Below, piece after piece: positions 54,097-64,000 of a DNA stretch of 64,000 bases (its first letter is position 1; each line of letters starts with the position of its first letter). Source of the DNA: Cafeteria roenbergensis (taxonomy: Eukaryota > Sar > Bigyra > Bicosoecida > Cafeteriaceae); assembly GCA_008330645.1 (NCBI GenBank), contig VLTN01000017.1, positions 186,001 through 250,000 on the forward strand. Direction: 5' to 3'. The position numbers and the translations under genes were made by a program. The notes under the pieces were generated by a model, which saw only the letters and a program-made list of their open reading frames with translations, was not told the origin of the DNA and did not search any database.

Positions 54097-55384
54097 ATGG
54101 CCAAGTCGGGGTCGGCTGCGCCCGACAGCGGGGGGACTGTGGTTAGACGGGGGCGAGGCTTGAGGAAGCAGCGCCAGCGGTGCATGTGCCCGCCAACCCG
54201 CGAGGGGTTCCGTCACGTCTGGTGGAGGAGAGGCCACGGACGAAGCGCGCAGTCGATCGGGTGCGGCCCGCATTGGTGAGTTCCTGGCCAGGCAAGCGCG
54301 GCCCTGCGCCTCGGCTGCTGCGTTCGCCGCTGCTCGGGTTTTTGCGCGCCGCCTGCTCTGCGTGTGGCTCCCACGCGCCGGTGCCCTGCGCCCCTTGCCG
54401 TGCGCGCCTCGCAGGCCCATGATGGTAGTGACCTTTGCTCTGATCCTGGGGCCGAGTGTGTACTACTTTGCTCGAATCTTCGCGGTCGCTTCATGGTTCG
54501 AGCAGCTGCTGGCAGTCACGATGCTGCCCACGCTCCTGGTGTCGTTCACGCTCACCGCGTGCTCCGACCCGGGCATCGTCCGGGCAGAAGCGAGCGACGA
54601 TGCTGTCTTCCCCCGTGACGCGGAGGCAGGAGGCGACGCCGCTCTTGCCGGCGTGGCGTCGTCAGGCCTTGACTACTCGTCGTCCGGCGTGGACGCCGAC
54701 GGCATGGTAGACGAGGATACGGCAGCACAGCGGCGCGCAACGCATGGCGCCATGGCAGCTCTCGGCGCCGACACTGGCCCTCCCGCAGACCTGAGCCCCT
54801 CCTACGGCTTCAGGCAAACGTGGCACGAGCGGCAGGCGGCGGCTGCCCGGTCCCACCTCGGCAGAGCCGCTTTCCGCCGGTCGGCCGCCAAGGCGCCGGG
54901 GCGCTACGTGCGAATCGCAGAGGGCGAGCCGTTGCCCCTCGACCACCCGGACCTGCCCCGCGGTGTCGAGTGGTGTCACGATTGCGGCGTGTGGGTCCAC
55001 GGCATGGACCACCACTGCCCCTGGACTGGCCAGTGCATCGCCAGGGACAACACAGCGCCCTTTTACGTGTTCCTGGTTCTGACCTTCACGTCGCTGGTGT
55101 TCGTCATGGTCTCGTCGTTCCTGCGCACTGCGCAGATGACGCGCCAGGCCAGGCTGCGGCGCCGCGCTGGGCTTGGCAGCGCAGGAGGACTGTACGACGG
55201 CGCCTTGGGGGTCAATGACACGGCAGTCGCGGAAGCACTGGCGGCCCAGATGAACATGGCGGCGGAGTCAGCGCAGAAAGCGGCGGGCGCCGCTGCCGCT
55301 GGCGATGCTCCGAGATCCGCTGGCCACGTTGCTGCGGCAGCTGCGCATGCTGCTGCAGCTGCTGCGATGCAAGCCGGCTTTTGA
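54097..55384 (+). CDS. DHHC-type protein S-acyltransferase (palmitoyltransferase)
   Basis: Exons 54097-54275 and 54415-55384 (donor GTGAGT, acceptor CCTCGCAG) join in phase to 382 residues. The join makes CGPHW-PMMVVTFALILGPS, the usual start of the first membrane helix in this family. A second helix (LLAVTMLPTLLVSFTLTACS) is followed by the standard SDPGIV. The catalytic motif is GMDHHCPWTGQCIARDN near residue 256, then helix three (FYVFLVLTFTSLVFVMV). The cysteine-rich domain is short: it has WCHDCGVWV just before DHHC but lacks the usual RPPRxSHC half. A long loop of about 130 residues separates helix two from it. The C-terminus is Ala-rich. The enzyme would palmitoylate membrane-associated proteins; the KH-PLD protein's MGSCCSC is a possible type of substrate, by inference only. 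Confidence 0.88.
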
Positions 55385-55425
55385 CAGAGCAAGCCAGCCT
55401 GGCCCGGCGCGGGGGTGGGGGTCGG

Positions 55426-56516
55426 TCATCCAGGCATCGGCGGGTCGCGAGCGCGCGCCGCCGGGCCTTGAGGGCGGCCGCCGGCTGGGCCGCCCTCGAG
55501 GCCCGGGCAGGCGGTCGTCCAGCTGGCAGGTCCGGGCGCTGTTCCCCCTCCCGCCCGCGACCCGCGCCCCAGTGGGGAGTTCCACGGGGAAGAGGCCGGT
55601 TCAACTTTCGCCACAACTGCCGGGGGCGCGAGCGCCGGCGTGGGCATTCCCAAGACCAGGACCCGGAAGTCGCGGCCGTACGAGGCGCCGGCGACAATGG
55701 CCTGCGCCTCGGAGGCTGACCGGCCTGGCGAGCGCCTCCGCATTGCCTGCATGCCGCGCCAGGTCGTTGGGCGGAGGCGGCTCACGTGATGTGTGCGTGT
55801 GCCCAGTGCGTTCCGTCCTGTAAATTCGGTATCGGATGCGGACGAGGATGTGCCAGCTCTGCCATCGGGAGGACAAAAGGTGACGCGAGCTAGTAGCTGG
55901 TATTGCGTGCAGGCAAGCAAAGGCGAGGGGGGGGGGGGGACCACGACACGGACGCGCCCCCCCCCCCCCATGTGTCCAGGGCAGCGCTTGCATCGCGCTC
56001 GGCTGAGAGGCTGTGATGCCGTGGCTGCTTGGGGCACGCAGCCAGACGCGAACCATGCGGTTCCCAACGACGATGACGAAGGAAGCGGCAACGACGCCGC
56101 GGTGTGGGCTACCAGCCGGCTCCAGATGCTCCGCCGAGACACACGGACGAAACTTCGCTGTCCGGGCACTCGCGCTTCTTCCCAAAGTACATCCACCCTG
56201 AGCCGTCACGGAGGCGGAGGCACGACAGGAACCCCGCGCCCCATCGCTCGGGGGCGCCGTGCTCCCTCCGGTACTCGGCGCAGCCGTTCCACCCGGCGGC
56301 CCTCAGGCGCCAGCCGTCCTCCACTTCGGCAGACCACGTTTTGGCCCGCTTTGCGCTCGTAGACGGGCCGCTCTGACCAGTAGCCGCTGCTGCGAACGCT
56401 GCTCCTGCTGTTGCCCGGGGCGGCGCGGGGCCCGCTCTGGCGCCGCTCCGGCCGGAGAACGTCGAGCCTTGACCTGGGAGCCGAACTGCCGCAGCGACCG
56501 CCGCCGCAGCCCCCAT
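55426..56516 (-). CDS. Unresolved minus-strand gene, multi-exon, unknown function
   Basis: A likely first exon runs from ATG 56516 (MGAAAAVAAAVRLPGQ) to about 56150. After an Ala/Gly-rich lead it contains a compact, domain-like stretch (VEDGWRLRAAGWNGCAEYRR, then GAGFLSCLRLRDGSGWMYFGKKREC). Downstream on the same strand lie further coding-like pieces: one near 55786-55862 ending at a GTGAGCC donor, and one near 55640-55700 (AQAIVAGASYGRDFRVLVLG). I could not find a set of splice joins that keeps frame through all of them, so exon borders are not claimed. Cys and aromatic residues in the first exon suggest a small folded module, but no family is recognised. Confidence 0.35.
55927..55969. repeat. 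G13 / C13 inverted homopolymer pair
   Basis: A run of 13 G (55927-55939) is followed after 17 bases by a run of 13 C (55957-55969). Together they can form a 13-bp stem with a 17-base loop, or a G-quadruplex on either strand. Confidence 0.8.
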
Positions 56517-57018
56517 GACGTCGGTACTGGCGGGCCGGCTCCCTGGTGCCCGCACCCGCCGCGCACGGGGTGCGGTGCTGATGCGGTGCGCTCGCTGCCC
56601 GCCAACAGCCTGGCGGGCCGCAGCCTCTGAGCTTGCCCTCCGCATCGCATCGCTCCGCCGTGTGCCCAAGGCAGTGTGGTTGCCTCGTCTGGCGACCCCC
56701 ACCGAGTCCCTGTGCCGTGTGGGCACGGCCGGGGGCATGGGACTCAGCGCCGACACTCCGGCGTGCCCGAGTGGCCGGCAAGCGCGACCACAGGCTGATT
56801 TTGCACCCCGCCTGTCCATTCCCACTCCAGAAACCGACAGCATTGCAGAGGCTGGCGGCCGAGCTTCCAGCCCCGTTGCCCCCAAAAGCTTGGCGGGGCG
56901 TGGCGCCAATTTTCTGCTGCCAGCGATGTTTAGGGGCCGGTCAAATATCGCAAGTGCGGGACAGAGAAATCGGACTTTCGTCGCTTCGCCACCACCTGTT
57001 TGCCCAGTCCAGCCGAAG
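56517..57018. other. Intergenic between divergent genes (DCP1 5' flank)
   Basis: About 500 bp. Open frames on both strands run through it but the plus-strand one does not join DCP1 and the minus one has no domain. It probably holds both promoters. Confidence 0.4.
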
Positions 57019-58667
57019 ATGGCGTCAGCGGTCATTTCCTTCAGCGACAAGCATGCGGCTGAGGTGAACAGGAAGGCCCTGGCGCGTGCTGACCCGGCTG
57101 TGGAGGAAGTCGTCGTGACTGTGGCGCATTCTGCCATTTACGCTTTCGAGCAGCCTCGTGGAGTTTGGGTGAGCGCGCTCTCCCGCGCCGCCCACCTGCC
57201 TCGCGTGCAGAGTGGCCCAGTTGCAAACCCAAGACCCTTTGGTGGAAGAGTGTGGCATCCACGGCCGCCCGAGTTGCGCATGCTTGTCGAGTGGCCCGTG
57301 GCGAGCATCGCAGATCAAGCTGGATCACGAAGGTCCCCTGTTTGTCGTCCGGCGAAGCTCGACCCCGACGTACCGCATCGTGCTCATGAACCGGTTGAGC
57401 ACGACGAATTTCATGCTCGACCTGACCGCCGACGTCAAGGTTGACCGCAAGGACAGCTTGGCAATTCTCCACTTGCCCAACGAGGTGCGCCTCTCGCTGA
57501 CGTTCCTCGCCCTGGCCTTGCGCGCGCCCGCTTCACGCGCGTTGCGAGCATGGATTGTGGTGCGATTCCCCCCTCATGAGCCGGGACTGCGCCGGGAGCT
57601 CGCGGGCGGCCATGGCCGAGGCGGGAGAACGTGTCGAAGTATTGGACGGGCGTTAGTTTGTGGGCGCCAGGCCTGCCCGGCCAGCGGCTTGCAGCCCCTC
57701 CCACCCGCCTCTCCCATACCTGCACGCTGCAACCAGGCAGGAGAACTCCTTGCGCGCCTTTGCTGTGTGATCGCAGGGCTTGCCTGGCGCGCGCGTGTTC
57801 GGCTTCTGGAGCCACAGCGCGCCCGAGCTCACTGCTCTGGTTGCAGCGCTGCGGCGGACCGTCACCGACGCGCGCAGCCCCGCCGCGGACCCTTCCCCCG
57901 CCGCTCGGGATGCCGCCCCCGCGGCTGGCCCGGCCACCTCCTCGTCGGGGCCTGCGTCCACGGCAGCTGCCAGCGACGCCATCAAGGGCATGCTGGGCAT
58001 CGGAGCAGCCCCCAAGCCAGCCTCCAACGAGGCTGACAAGAAGGGAACGGCTGCCCCGGGCACGCGCGGAGCGGCCCAAGGGGCGGTGGGCACTCGTGGG
58101 CGTAGGGGGGCGTCAAAGTCGCCCACTGCCGCTGCCGCAACCGCGGCGGGGACAGCTGCAAGCCCTGCCGCCACAGCGTCGGGCGCAGGGGCTTCGGACG
58201 CCGCGGGCGCGGGCTCCGGAAGGCGGACTGCCGCGAGGCCGGGGGCGAAGTCGGCCGCGAACGGGGCGGGCGCGGCAGGCAGGGGGGCTCCCGCTGCTGC
58301 TGCGGCGGCGGCGGCCAAGCCGGGGCTGGCAGCAGCTGCAGGGACTGCTCTTGCGGCTGGGGCTGCGGGGGAAGCTGCGCCCGAAACGCTTGACCGCGCA
58401 GCTTTGCAAGACGCTCTCATCGCGCTTGCAGACGACGACGCGTTCATGGCCGCTGTTGCTCGCGCCTACGAAAAGGCGGTGGCTGCCAAGCTGGCAATGG
58501 CCGCAGGGCCGGCGGCTGGGACTGCGCCAGCAAGGGCAGACAAAGCCGCGTCGCCAGCTGCCGCTGCCAATGGGTCCAACCGCCCTGCGTCCGCGTCCGC
58601 TGGCGGCCGAGGCGGTGGCAGCAGGGCGTCTCGCCGGTCCAAGGGGGCGTCCAAGCGTGCCAACTAG
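57019..58667 (+). CDS. DCP1: mRNA-decapping enzyme subunit 1 (DCP1, EVH1-like)
   Basis: Exons 57019-57168, 57314-57484 and 57777-58667 are all phase 0 and give 403 residues. Donors are GTGAGC and GTGCGC. The first 135 residues form the DCP1 EVH1-like domain: VVVTVAHSAIYAFEQPRGVW, then HEGPLFVVRRSSTPTYRIVL and MNRLSTTNFMLDL, and after the last intron the closing VFGFWSHSAPELTALVAALR. DCP1 activates the DCP2 Nudix hydrolase in cytoplasmic mRNA decay. The remaining 265 residues are Ala/Gly/Ser-rich with one helix (ALIALADDDAFMAAVARAYE) that could be an oligomerisation segment like the C-terminal trimerisation helix of other DCP1 proteins. That last point is inference. Confidence 0.9.
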
Positions 58668-59044
58668 CGCGCGAGCAACGGCCGATGCCCTGGTTCGCAA
58701 CGACGACCACAGGCCCCCTTCCGCCCGCAACCCCCCCTCTCTCTCTTCAACACTGCAATCCATCGTCACGGCCGGCCGCTCGCAGCCCCTTTCCAGGGAC
58801 CGCGACGCTGGAATCAGCGAGGTATCGGAGCAATGGGCAGCGTATCCAAGGGACAATAAGGCGCCCGCCTTCACCTATAGCCGGCGAGCGTCCTCTTGCG
58901 TGATTGCTACCCCTTTGCTTCTGCTAACCATGGCGCAAGAGAGGCCGAGCGAATTGGTCGAAAATGAATCAAAGAACAAACGCCCAACTTGAGCAGCAGG
59001 ACTGAAAACAATACAACAACTACAGACTACAGTCGAAGGATCAA
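58668..59044. other. Intergenic between convergent genes
   Basis: About 380 bp, relatively AT-rich near 58930-59040, with no gene. It holds the 3' ends of DCP1 and the F-box/ankyrin gene. Confidence 0.5.
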
Positions 59045-60255
59045 TCACATCCGCGGCCACACTCCAACAGACACCGAGCGCACAACCGCCGGTAGAGCCG
59101 ACGCCCCGCTTTGCACAAGCACGGCGGTTGCCGCCTTGGAAGCAGCGAAGCTCGGGGCGACCGACGCAGCGGCGCCGCTCGTCGCGTGCAAGCGACGAGG
59201 CGCCGAGCCTCCTGTCCGCACCCCGACGACTGGCAAAGCAAGTGCGGCTGAGGGCCCGGTCCTGGCACTCCACGAACCAGACATGTCGCCCCCGGACCCC
59301 GCCAGCCTCTGCAACTGCGACGTGGCTCGCCCACTCGCCGCTCCCTGCCGCGCGGCCCGCTGAGACCTTGAACTAGCACCCCCGTCCCCTCGCCCGCTGT
59401 CGTCAGCAGCAAGCGCGCGGCGTAGGGACGCGATGCTGGAGCTGCTGCCACGGCCGCTGCGCCTGCCAGCGTCCGGCTGACTGCTGGCCACACCCGCTGC
59501 GGCCCAGAGCGACGCCCGCTGACCCCCCACAGAACTGGCAATCGTGGGGGAAGGCTGCGCGCTCCCGTAGGCCCGTGCAGGCCCCGTGAGGGCCGTGCCA
59601 ACTCGAAGGCGATCCGCAAACGTTGGGCCCAGTCCCTGGCTCGCCGCTGGCTGCCCTCGGGATCGACGAGCTCGGCTGCTGGCCCGAGAGGAGCGGACAG
59701 TGGCGGCGCCGGCTGCCTCCGGCGCTGCAGCTGCTGCAGGGGCAGTCGGCCGACCAGCTCCGGCAGCCCGCCCAGAGGGTTTGCGGTCGGCAGCCCGCTC
59801 AGTGGGGAGGGCTGCGGCCTTGCCGCGTCCATGGTCCATCTGGCCGGCCAACGGGAGTGCCGCTCCGCGGCCAGCGCAATTGGAGCTCAGGGGTGCGCCC
59901 GGCTGCCTGGACCCCGCGCCACTGCTGGCACTGCTGGCTCTGCTGGCAGTGTCGACGTCTGTGCGCTCAGCAACACGGCGCTTGGCTGCAGGCCCAGCTG
60001 CCGCGGTCCGGTGCTGCCGCGGTGACTGGGCGGCGCCCACAGCCCCGAAGCTTCTGGCTCGCCGCATAGACGGGGAGCGCGGTTTGTCCCCAGCGGCACA
60101 ACCAACCCTCGATGCAGAGCGAACAGTCGACCTTTGGCTGGGGGGGACTTCGCCGCTGTCGCCGCCGGAGCAAGTCTCAGGTTGGGGCGCAGCTGCGCTG
60201 AGTTGGCAAAAGGGCGGGCGGCTCGGGCATTCGACGGAGGCCCGGGCCGATGTGG

Positions 60256-60311
<56 letters not shown>

Positions 60312-63300
60312 GTCAGACTAGCTCCAATCGGAAGCGCCGTCACGGAGGTCCTCAGCGCCGACTCACTCGGCAGAGCCGGCTCTGCTCGAGCGCCCAGCTG
60401 GCCCACGGCGGTTACGCGCTGACCCGCACGAGATTGCAGGCGGGTGGTTTGCGGTTGACTGCGACCTCTCGCACAGCAGAAGGAGCCAGTGAGCCGAAGC
60501 GACTTTACAGGCGGACCTGGTGGTCCCAGCGACGGCCTGCGTTGTGCTGCAACGCGCCCGGCTCCAGCACTTCGAGCGCCCGGACCGCCACTGGGTCCCG
60601 CTGTTGCGCCATCACTGGCGCCATGCGCTCGTTGAAGCTCGGAGGAGGATGCAGCTAGCGCGGCAGCCGCTGCCGCAGCCACCTCGGCCGCCGGGAAGCC
60701 GCTAGCAGGCGCTGGCGGTGCAGCCGCGAGCCGCTGGCCGCTGGCCCCTGCGGCCCTCACTGCAGGCGTCACAGAGCGACGCCCTTCAGTGCCACGGGCT
60801 GCCCGAGCCTGCGGACGGCCTGCCGTTTGCGGCCGGCTCTGCCGGGGCTTCGGCCGAGACTGGCTCCTGCGGTCGCGGCCGGCGTGCGTGGCCCCGTCTG
60901 GAAGGATTGGCTCTGCAGCCAGACGAAGAGCCATACCGCCATCCCACACAATCGTCGTGGATGGCGCGGCAGCACCTGCTTCCCCTCCCGGGCCTGAGGC
61001 CCCCGAGGGAGCTGCTATCCCAGCACCAATGGACGCCGTTGCGAGGGCGAGCTTCGCCACACCGAGCGGGCCCCCGTTCAGCGGGAGGGCCGCAGACGCC
61101 CCGACCGGGACGGCCACACGCCCAGTGACTCCGGCAGAGCCGCGGAACGAGGAAGCGCGCGAACCGCGCAGTGTCCCGCTCAGCGCAGCGCCTGCCGCAG
61201 CCACGGCTGGAGCCAAGGCTGCTGCGGCAGCGCCTGCAGCTCCGGCGCCGCTGCCAGCCGGGCCGGTACCTTCACTTGCCCTCGTGTCCGCGTCGATCCT
61301 GCCGGCAGCGTCCGCGACCGACCCAAGAGCCGTCGCTGGTACAGCCGGCGCCGCTGCCCCTCCTGTCCAGCGGGACACCGCCAGCCGCTGGAAGGAGTCA
61401 GGCTGGTTAATGGCGAGCTCGAGCACTTCGATGAGATCCTGGTTCCGCGAGCGGTGTGCCTGCTGCAGGGCTGATGTCCCGACCTTGGTGGTGGCGGTTG
61501 CGGCCGCAGCGGCGCCGGCGGGATCTGCTCTCACGATGAGCTCAACCAAGCAGGCGTCACCGACGTCAACAGCTGCATGGAGAGGGCTCTTGCGCCGCAG
61601 CGAGGGAATGTGGGGCGACGCGCCGGCCTGGAGCAGGGTCGCCGCAATGTCGGCGTGCCCGCCTTCGACGGCAGAAAGTAACGCCGTCTTTCCGCTGTCG
61701 CTTCGCAGGTCCAGCGCCGCGCCTGCCCTCACCAGCGCTGCCACGCTCCTGCCCGCGCCCCGCTCTGCTGCCAGAATCAGGGGGGTCTTCAGCCCGTGAG
61801 TCACTGGGCTCGGGTGCGCCCCAGCTGCGAGCAGAGCCACCACCGCAGCAAAGCCGCGCTTGCCCGCCGCTGCCGCTGCATGGAGAGGCGTCCAGCCTCC
61901 GCTGACGTCCCTCTCAGGCGAAACCGCGTCCGGAAGCGCGCCCCATCGCATCAAAGCGTTGCAGGTCCTGGCGTGCCCTCCCGCCGCCGCCAGCAGCAGG
62001 GGCGTGGCCCCAGCAGCCACACAGCGCGCAAGGACACGCTGGGCCTGTTCCTCCTGCTCAACTGCGGACGGGGCCGTGCGGCCAGCGGGGCCAGGAAGCC
62101 GCGCGGCAGAGCCGTGGGCAGCGGCAAGCGTGGACGCCGATATGCCCCCCACGACGGCGCCCTCATCTGGGACCTCCGACGCAGCAGCAGCCGAGCCATC
62201 GCTGCTGCTGCTGCTGCTTCCTGCGCTGCCGGCCGCCCCGGCAGCAGCTGCAGCCCCGCGGGGCCTTGCAGACAGGGGATCGGCCGACGCAGGCACCCCC
62301 GCACCGGCCGCCAAAGCCCGCTGTGGCCCCGGCATGGGCGGGCGGCCCGCCGCCCTCCCTGGCTGGTGCTGCCGCTCGCCGGCCGCCGCCCCGGCAGCTG
62401 CCGCCCAATCCTCGCACAGCGCCTCCTCGAGCGCTGTCCGGCAGCGCCACCCGCCCACCGGGGTGTCGGCCACAGACACGGCCCAGGGTGAGGCAGCGAC
62501 CCGGGCCAGCTCTGCCCTGGCGAGAGCGTCTGTCCCGATGCTGTCCCCTGCTGAGCTGCCGCCTCTCAAGTGCCCGGATTCAGGCCGGCCGGATCTGCCC
62601 GTGTCGGGGTGCTCGCGAGAGGCTTCCCGCCGCAGCACGGACACGAGCGCGGACGTTCGGCCTGACGCGGCCAAAACGTGGAGCGCGCTGAGTTCCGTCA
62701 CGTGGAGAGCAGCGCAGACGATCGACGGGAGCGGCAGAGCCGGCGCCCCTGCGCGCCGGCGCAGCGAAGTCCGCCCGGGGCCAGCGGCAGAGGACGAGGC
62801 CGAGGCGGGGCGCGCTGCTGCTGCTCTGAGCGACGCTGGGTCGCTCGGGTGGGGTTCCCTGACGGCCGGGCGGCGGAGGGCTGAGGGGGGCCTGCGAGGG
62901 GGCTGTCGATCGACGAAGGAGGCCCGCAGGGCAGCGAGCGAGGCGGGGGAGGCTCGTTGAGGGCGCGCTGCGGGCTGGGCCGCTGCAAGAGCCGGCTGGG
63001 GCGCGGCGGGGCCAGGCGCTGCTGCTGCTCCGGGTGGTGGATTTGGTGCTGCTATTGATACTGCTGTTGCTGTTGTTGTTGCTGGCGCTGTTGTTGTTGT
63101 TGTTGCTGGCGCTGACGCTATGGGGGCGGAAGGGTTGCCAGGGGCGGGCAGGGCCGCCGAGCCGGCCGCCGCACTGCCCGCACCAGCGCGGGTTCCGCCG
63201 TCGGAGCGGGGATCGGCGGGCTCCTGGCTGGCAGCTGCAGGGTCGGCAGCGGCGGGAGGGGCAGCGGCCGCGCGTGCGGACGCCGGTCCAACGAGGCATG

Positions 63301-63913
63301 GCCGGGCAGTTGCGTCCGCCCCAAGCTCGAGGAGCGCGTCCACAACGGCCGCGGAGCCGTGCAGTGCAGCCCTGACGAGGGGCGTCGTGGCGGCGGCAAC
63401 ACAGGTCCAGCGGGGGTCGGGGGGAGGGTTGTCAGGCATGGCAGCCAGGGCGCCGCTGTCGGTCGAGGGGCACGCCCGAAGGTCGAGGAATGTCGCGCCG
63501 CGCCGGAGCGCGACGCGCGCGACGGGCGCAGCCGCGTTCGCCGCGCAGGCCCACGCCAAGAGCGCCTTGTCACTGGCGGGTGTCGGTCGCCCGGACGCAT
63601 GCACGACCGCCGCCACGGTGGCCCGGTCCTCGGCTTGGGCAGCGCCTGGCACGCCAAGCAGGCTGTCGAATTGCGCTGCCAAAGCGTGCGTGCACGCAGT
63701 CCTCAGGCGACGCGAACAGCGGGACAGCACAGCGAGCTCTCGGCCGTCCAGGAAGGAGCAAAGCCCCGTGACGAGGACCGCGTCCGGGAGCGCGTCAAGG
63801 CCGCAGCGGGCAGCCTCGACTGCTCGGCGCGGTTGCCGTTTCCGGGAGCGAGGTCGCCTCTGGCGCGTCTGGGACGAGCCCGAGGCCGGTTGCTTCAGCG
63901 GCCTGAGCGGCAT
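59045..63913 (-). CDS. F-box and ankyrin-repeat protein, 1622 residues
   Basis: A single exon. The N-terminal 35 residues are basic. An F-box lies at about 39-80 (LDALPDAVLVTGLCSFLDGR, then SRCSRRLRTACTH). A first ankyrin unit is near 180 (TPLVRAALHGSAAVVDALLE), and a block of about five more lies at about 630-800 (TPLLLAAAGGHARTCNALMR, GWTPLHAAAAAGKRG, TPLILAAERGAGRSVAALV, TALLSAVEGGHADIAATLLQ, SPLHAAVDVGDACLVELIV). The rest is Ala/Ser/Arg-rich and disordered, including a run of about 18 Ser near 1200. The domain pairing suggests an SCF ubiquitin ligase receptor with ankyrin substrate binding. It is the second F-box gene in the window. The start at 63913 is the first ATG of the frame. Confidence 0.75.
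60258..60310. repeat. (CTG)n trinucleotide run, about 17 units
   Basis: Reads as AGC on the coding minus strand and gives a polyserine run in the F-box/ankyrin protein. The run is uninterrupted, so it should be length-unstable. Confidence 0.93.
63034..63118. repeat. Imperfect (GTT/GCT)n run
   Basis: GTT/GCT-type triplets on the plus strand; on the coding minus strand they give a Thr/Ala-rich stretch (TTTTAPATTTATA) inside the long linker of the F-box/ankyrin protein. Confidence 0.8.
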
Positions 63914-64000
63914 TTTCCGGCTGCGCAGCTAGATCAGGCCCCGCGCCCGCCGCCCCTGCGCCAGGGCGACGGCGCGCGCACGCGCACGTTGGCGGCGGTG
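63914..64000. other. 5' flank of F-box/ankyrin gene, to the window edge
   Basis: Too short to judge; GC-rich, no gene seen. Confidence 0.4.

Noticed and set aside
1-64000. tRNA or rRNA genes
   Set aside because: I saw no cloverleaf with a convincing A and B box and no rRNA-like conserved stretch, but a covariance search was not possible.
1-64000. Bacterial contig interpretation (high GC, long ORFs)
   Set aside because: Phase-consistent GT-AG introns in more than ten genes and purely eukaryotic families exclude it.

Overview
The window looks like a nuclear contig from a single-celled eukaryote with a compact, very GC-rich genome. Three things point this way. Most genes have short spliceosomal introns (roughly 100-340 bp) with a near-uniform GTGAG donor and a pyrimidine-GCAG acceptor. 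The gene content is purely eukaryotic: sphingosine-1-phosphate lyase, RanBP9-like CTLH subunit, MAP kinase, REV1, DCP1, DHHC acyltransferase and F-box proteins. Proteins carry long Ala/Ser/Gly/Pro-rich disordered stretches. No plastid gene is visible. A TxH-type MAP kinase loop, known from alveolate MAPK2 proteins, and the general style suggest an alga or heterotrophic flagellate (stramenopile, alveolate or haptophyte grade), but the lineage cannot be fixed from this sequence. Exon structures below were built by hand by matching donor and acceptor phase to protein-family continuity.

Left third (1-28 kb). A 24-copy 34-residue repeat protein runs off the left edge. It is followed by a KH-KH-PLD-PLD protein with an acylation-type N-terminus (minus), a coiled-coil protein (minus), a very large RanBP9/GID1-like protein, sphingosine-1-phosphate lyase, an unknown 754-residue protein (minus), a membrane acyltransferase-3 protein, an F-box/WD protein (minus), a malonyl-CoA synthetase-type enzyme (ACSF3) and a glyoxylate/hydroxypyruvate reductase. 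Genes are often divergent pairs sharing 120-230 bp promoters, or convergent pairs separated by simple repeats.

Middle (28-49 kb). A HAD-like protein (minus) is divergent from a MAP kinase whose activation loop reads TEH instead of TEY. Then come a multi-pass membrane protein with a Pro-Gly-Met repeat tail and a 1680-residue REV1. After REV1 the DNA changes character: a local, more AT-rich accessory region holds an ankyrin gene built from near-identical exon-intron units, flanked on both sides by fragments of one retroelement-related repeat family, then a 1.8-kb tandem duplication carrying two nearly identical 456-codon ORFs with coiled-coil repeats.

Right part (49-64 kb). An unknown basic protein, malonyl-CoA decarboxylase, a small overlapping ORF, a DHHC palmitoyltransferase with a shortened Cys-rich domain, a poorly resolved minus-strand gene, the decapping cofactor DCP1, and a 1622-residue F-box/ankyrin protein (minus).

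Themes: ubiquitin ligase parts (RanBP9-like CTLH subunit, two F-box proteins), malonyl-CoA metabolism (synthetase and decarboxylase), RNA processing/decay (KH-PLD, DCP1), lipid modification (S1P lyase, DHHC, acyltransferase). These are not obviously co-regulated; eukaryotic gene order here is probably mostly incidental. The KH-PLD fusion, the TEH kinase and the expanding ankyrin/duplication region are the most unusual items.
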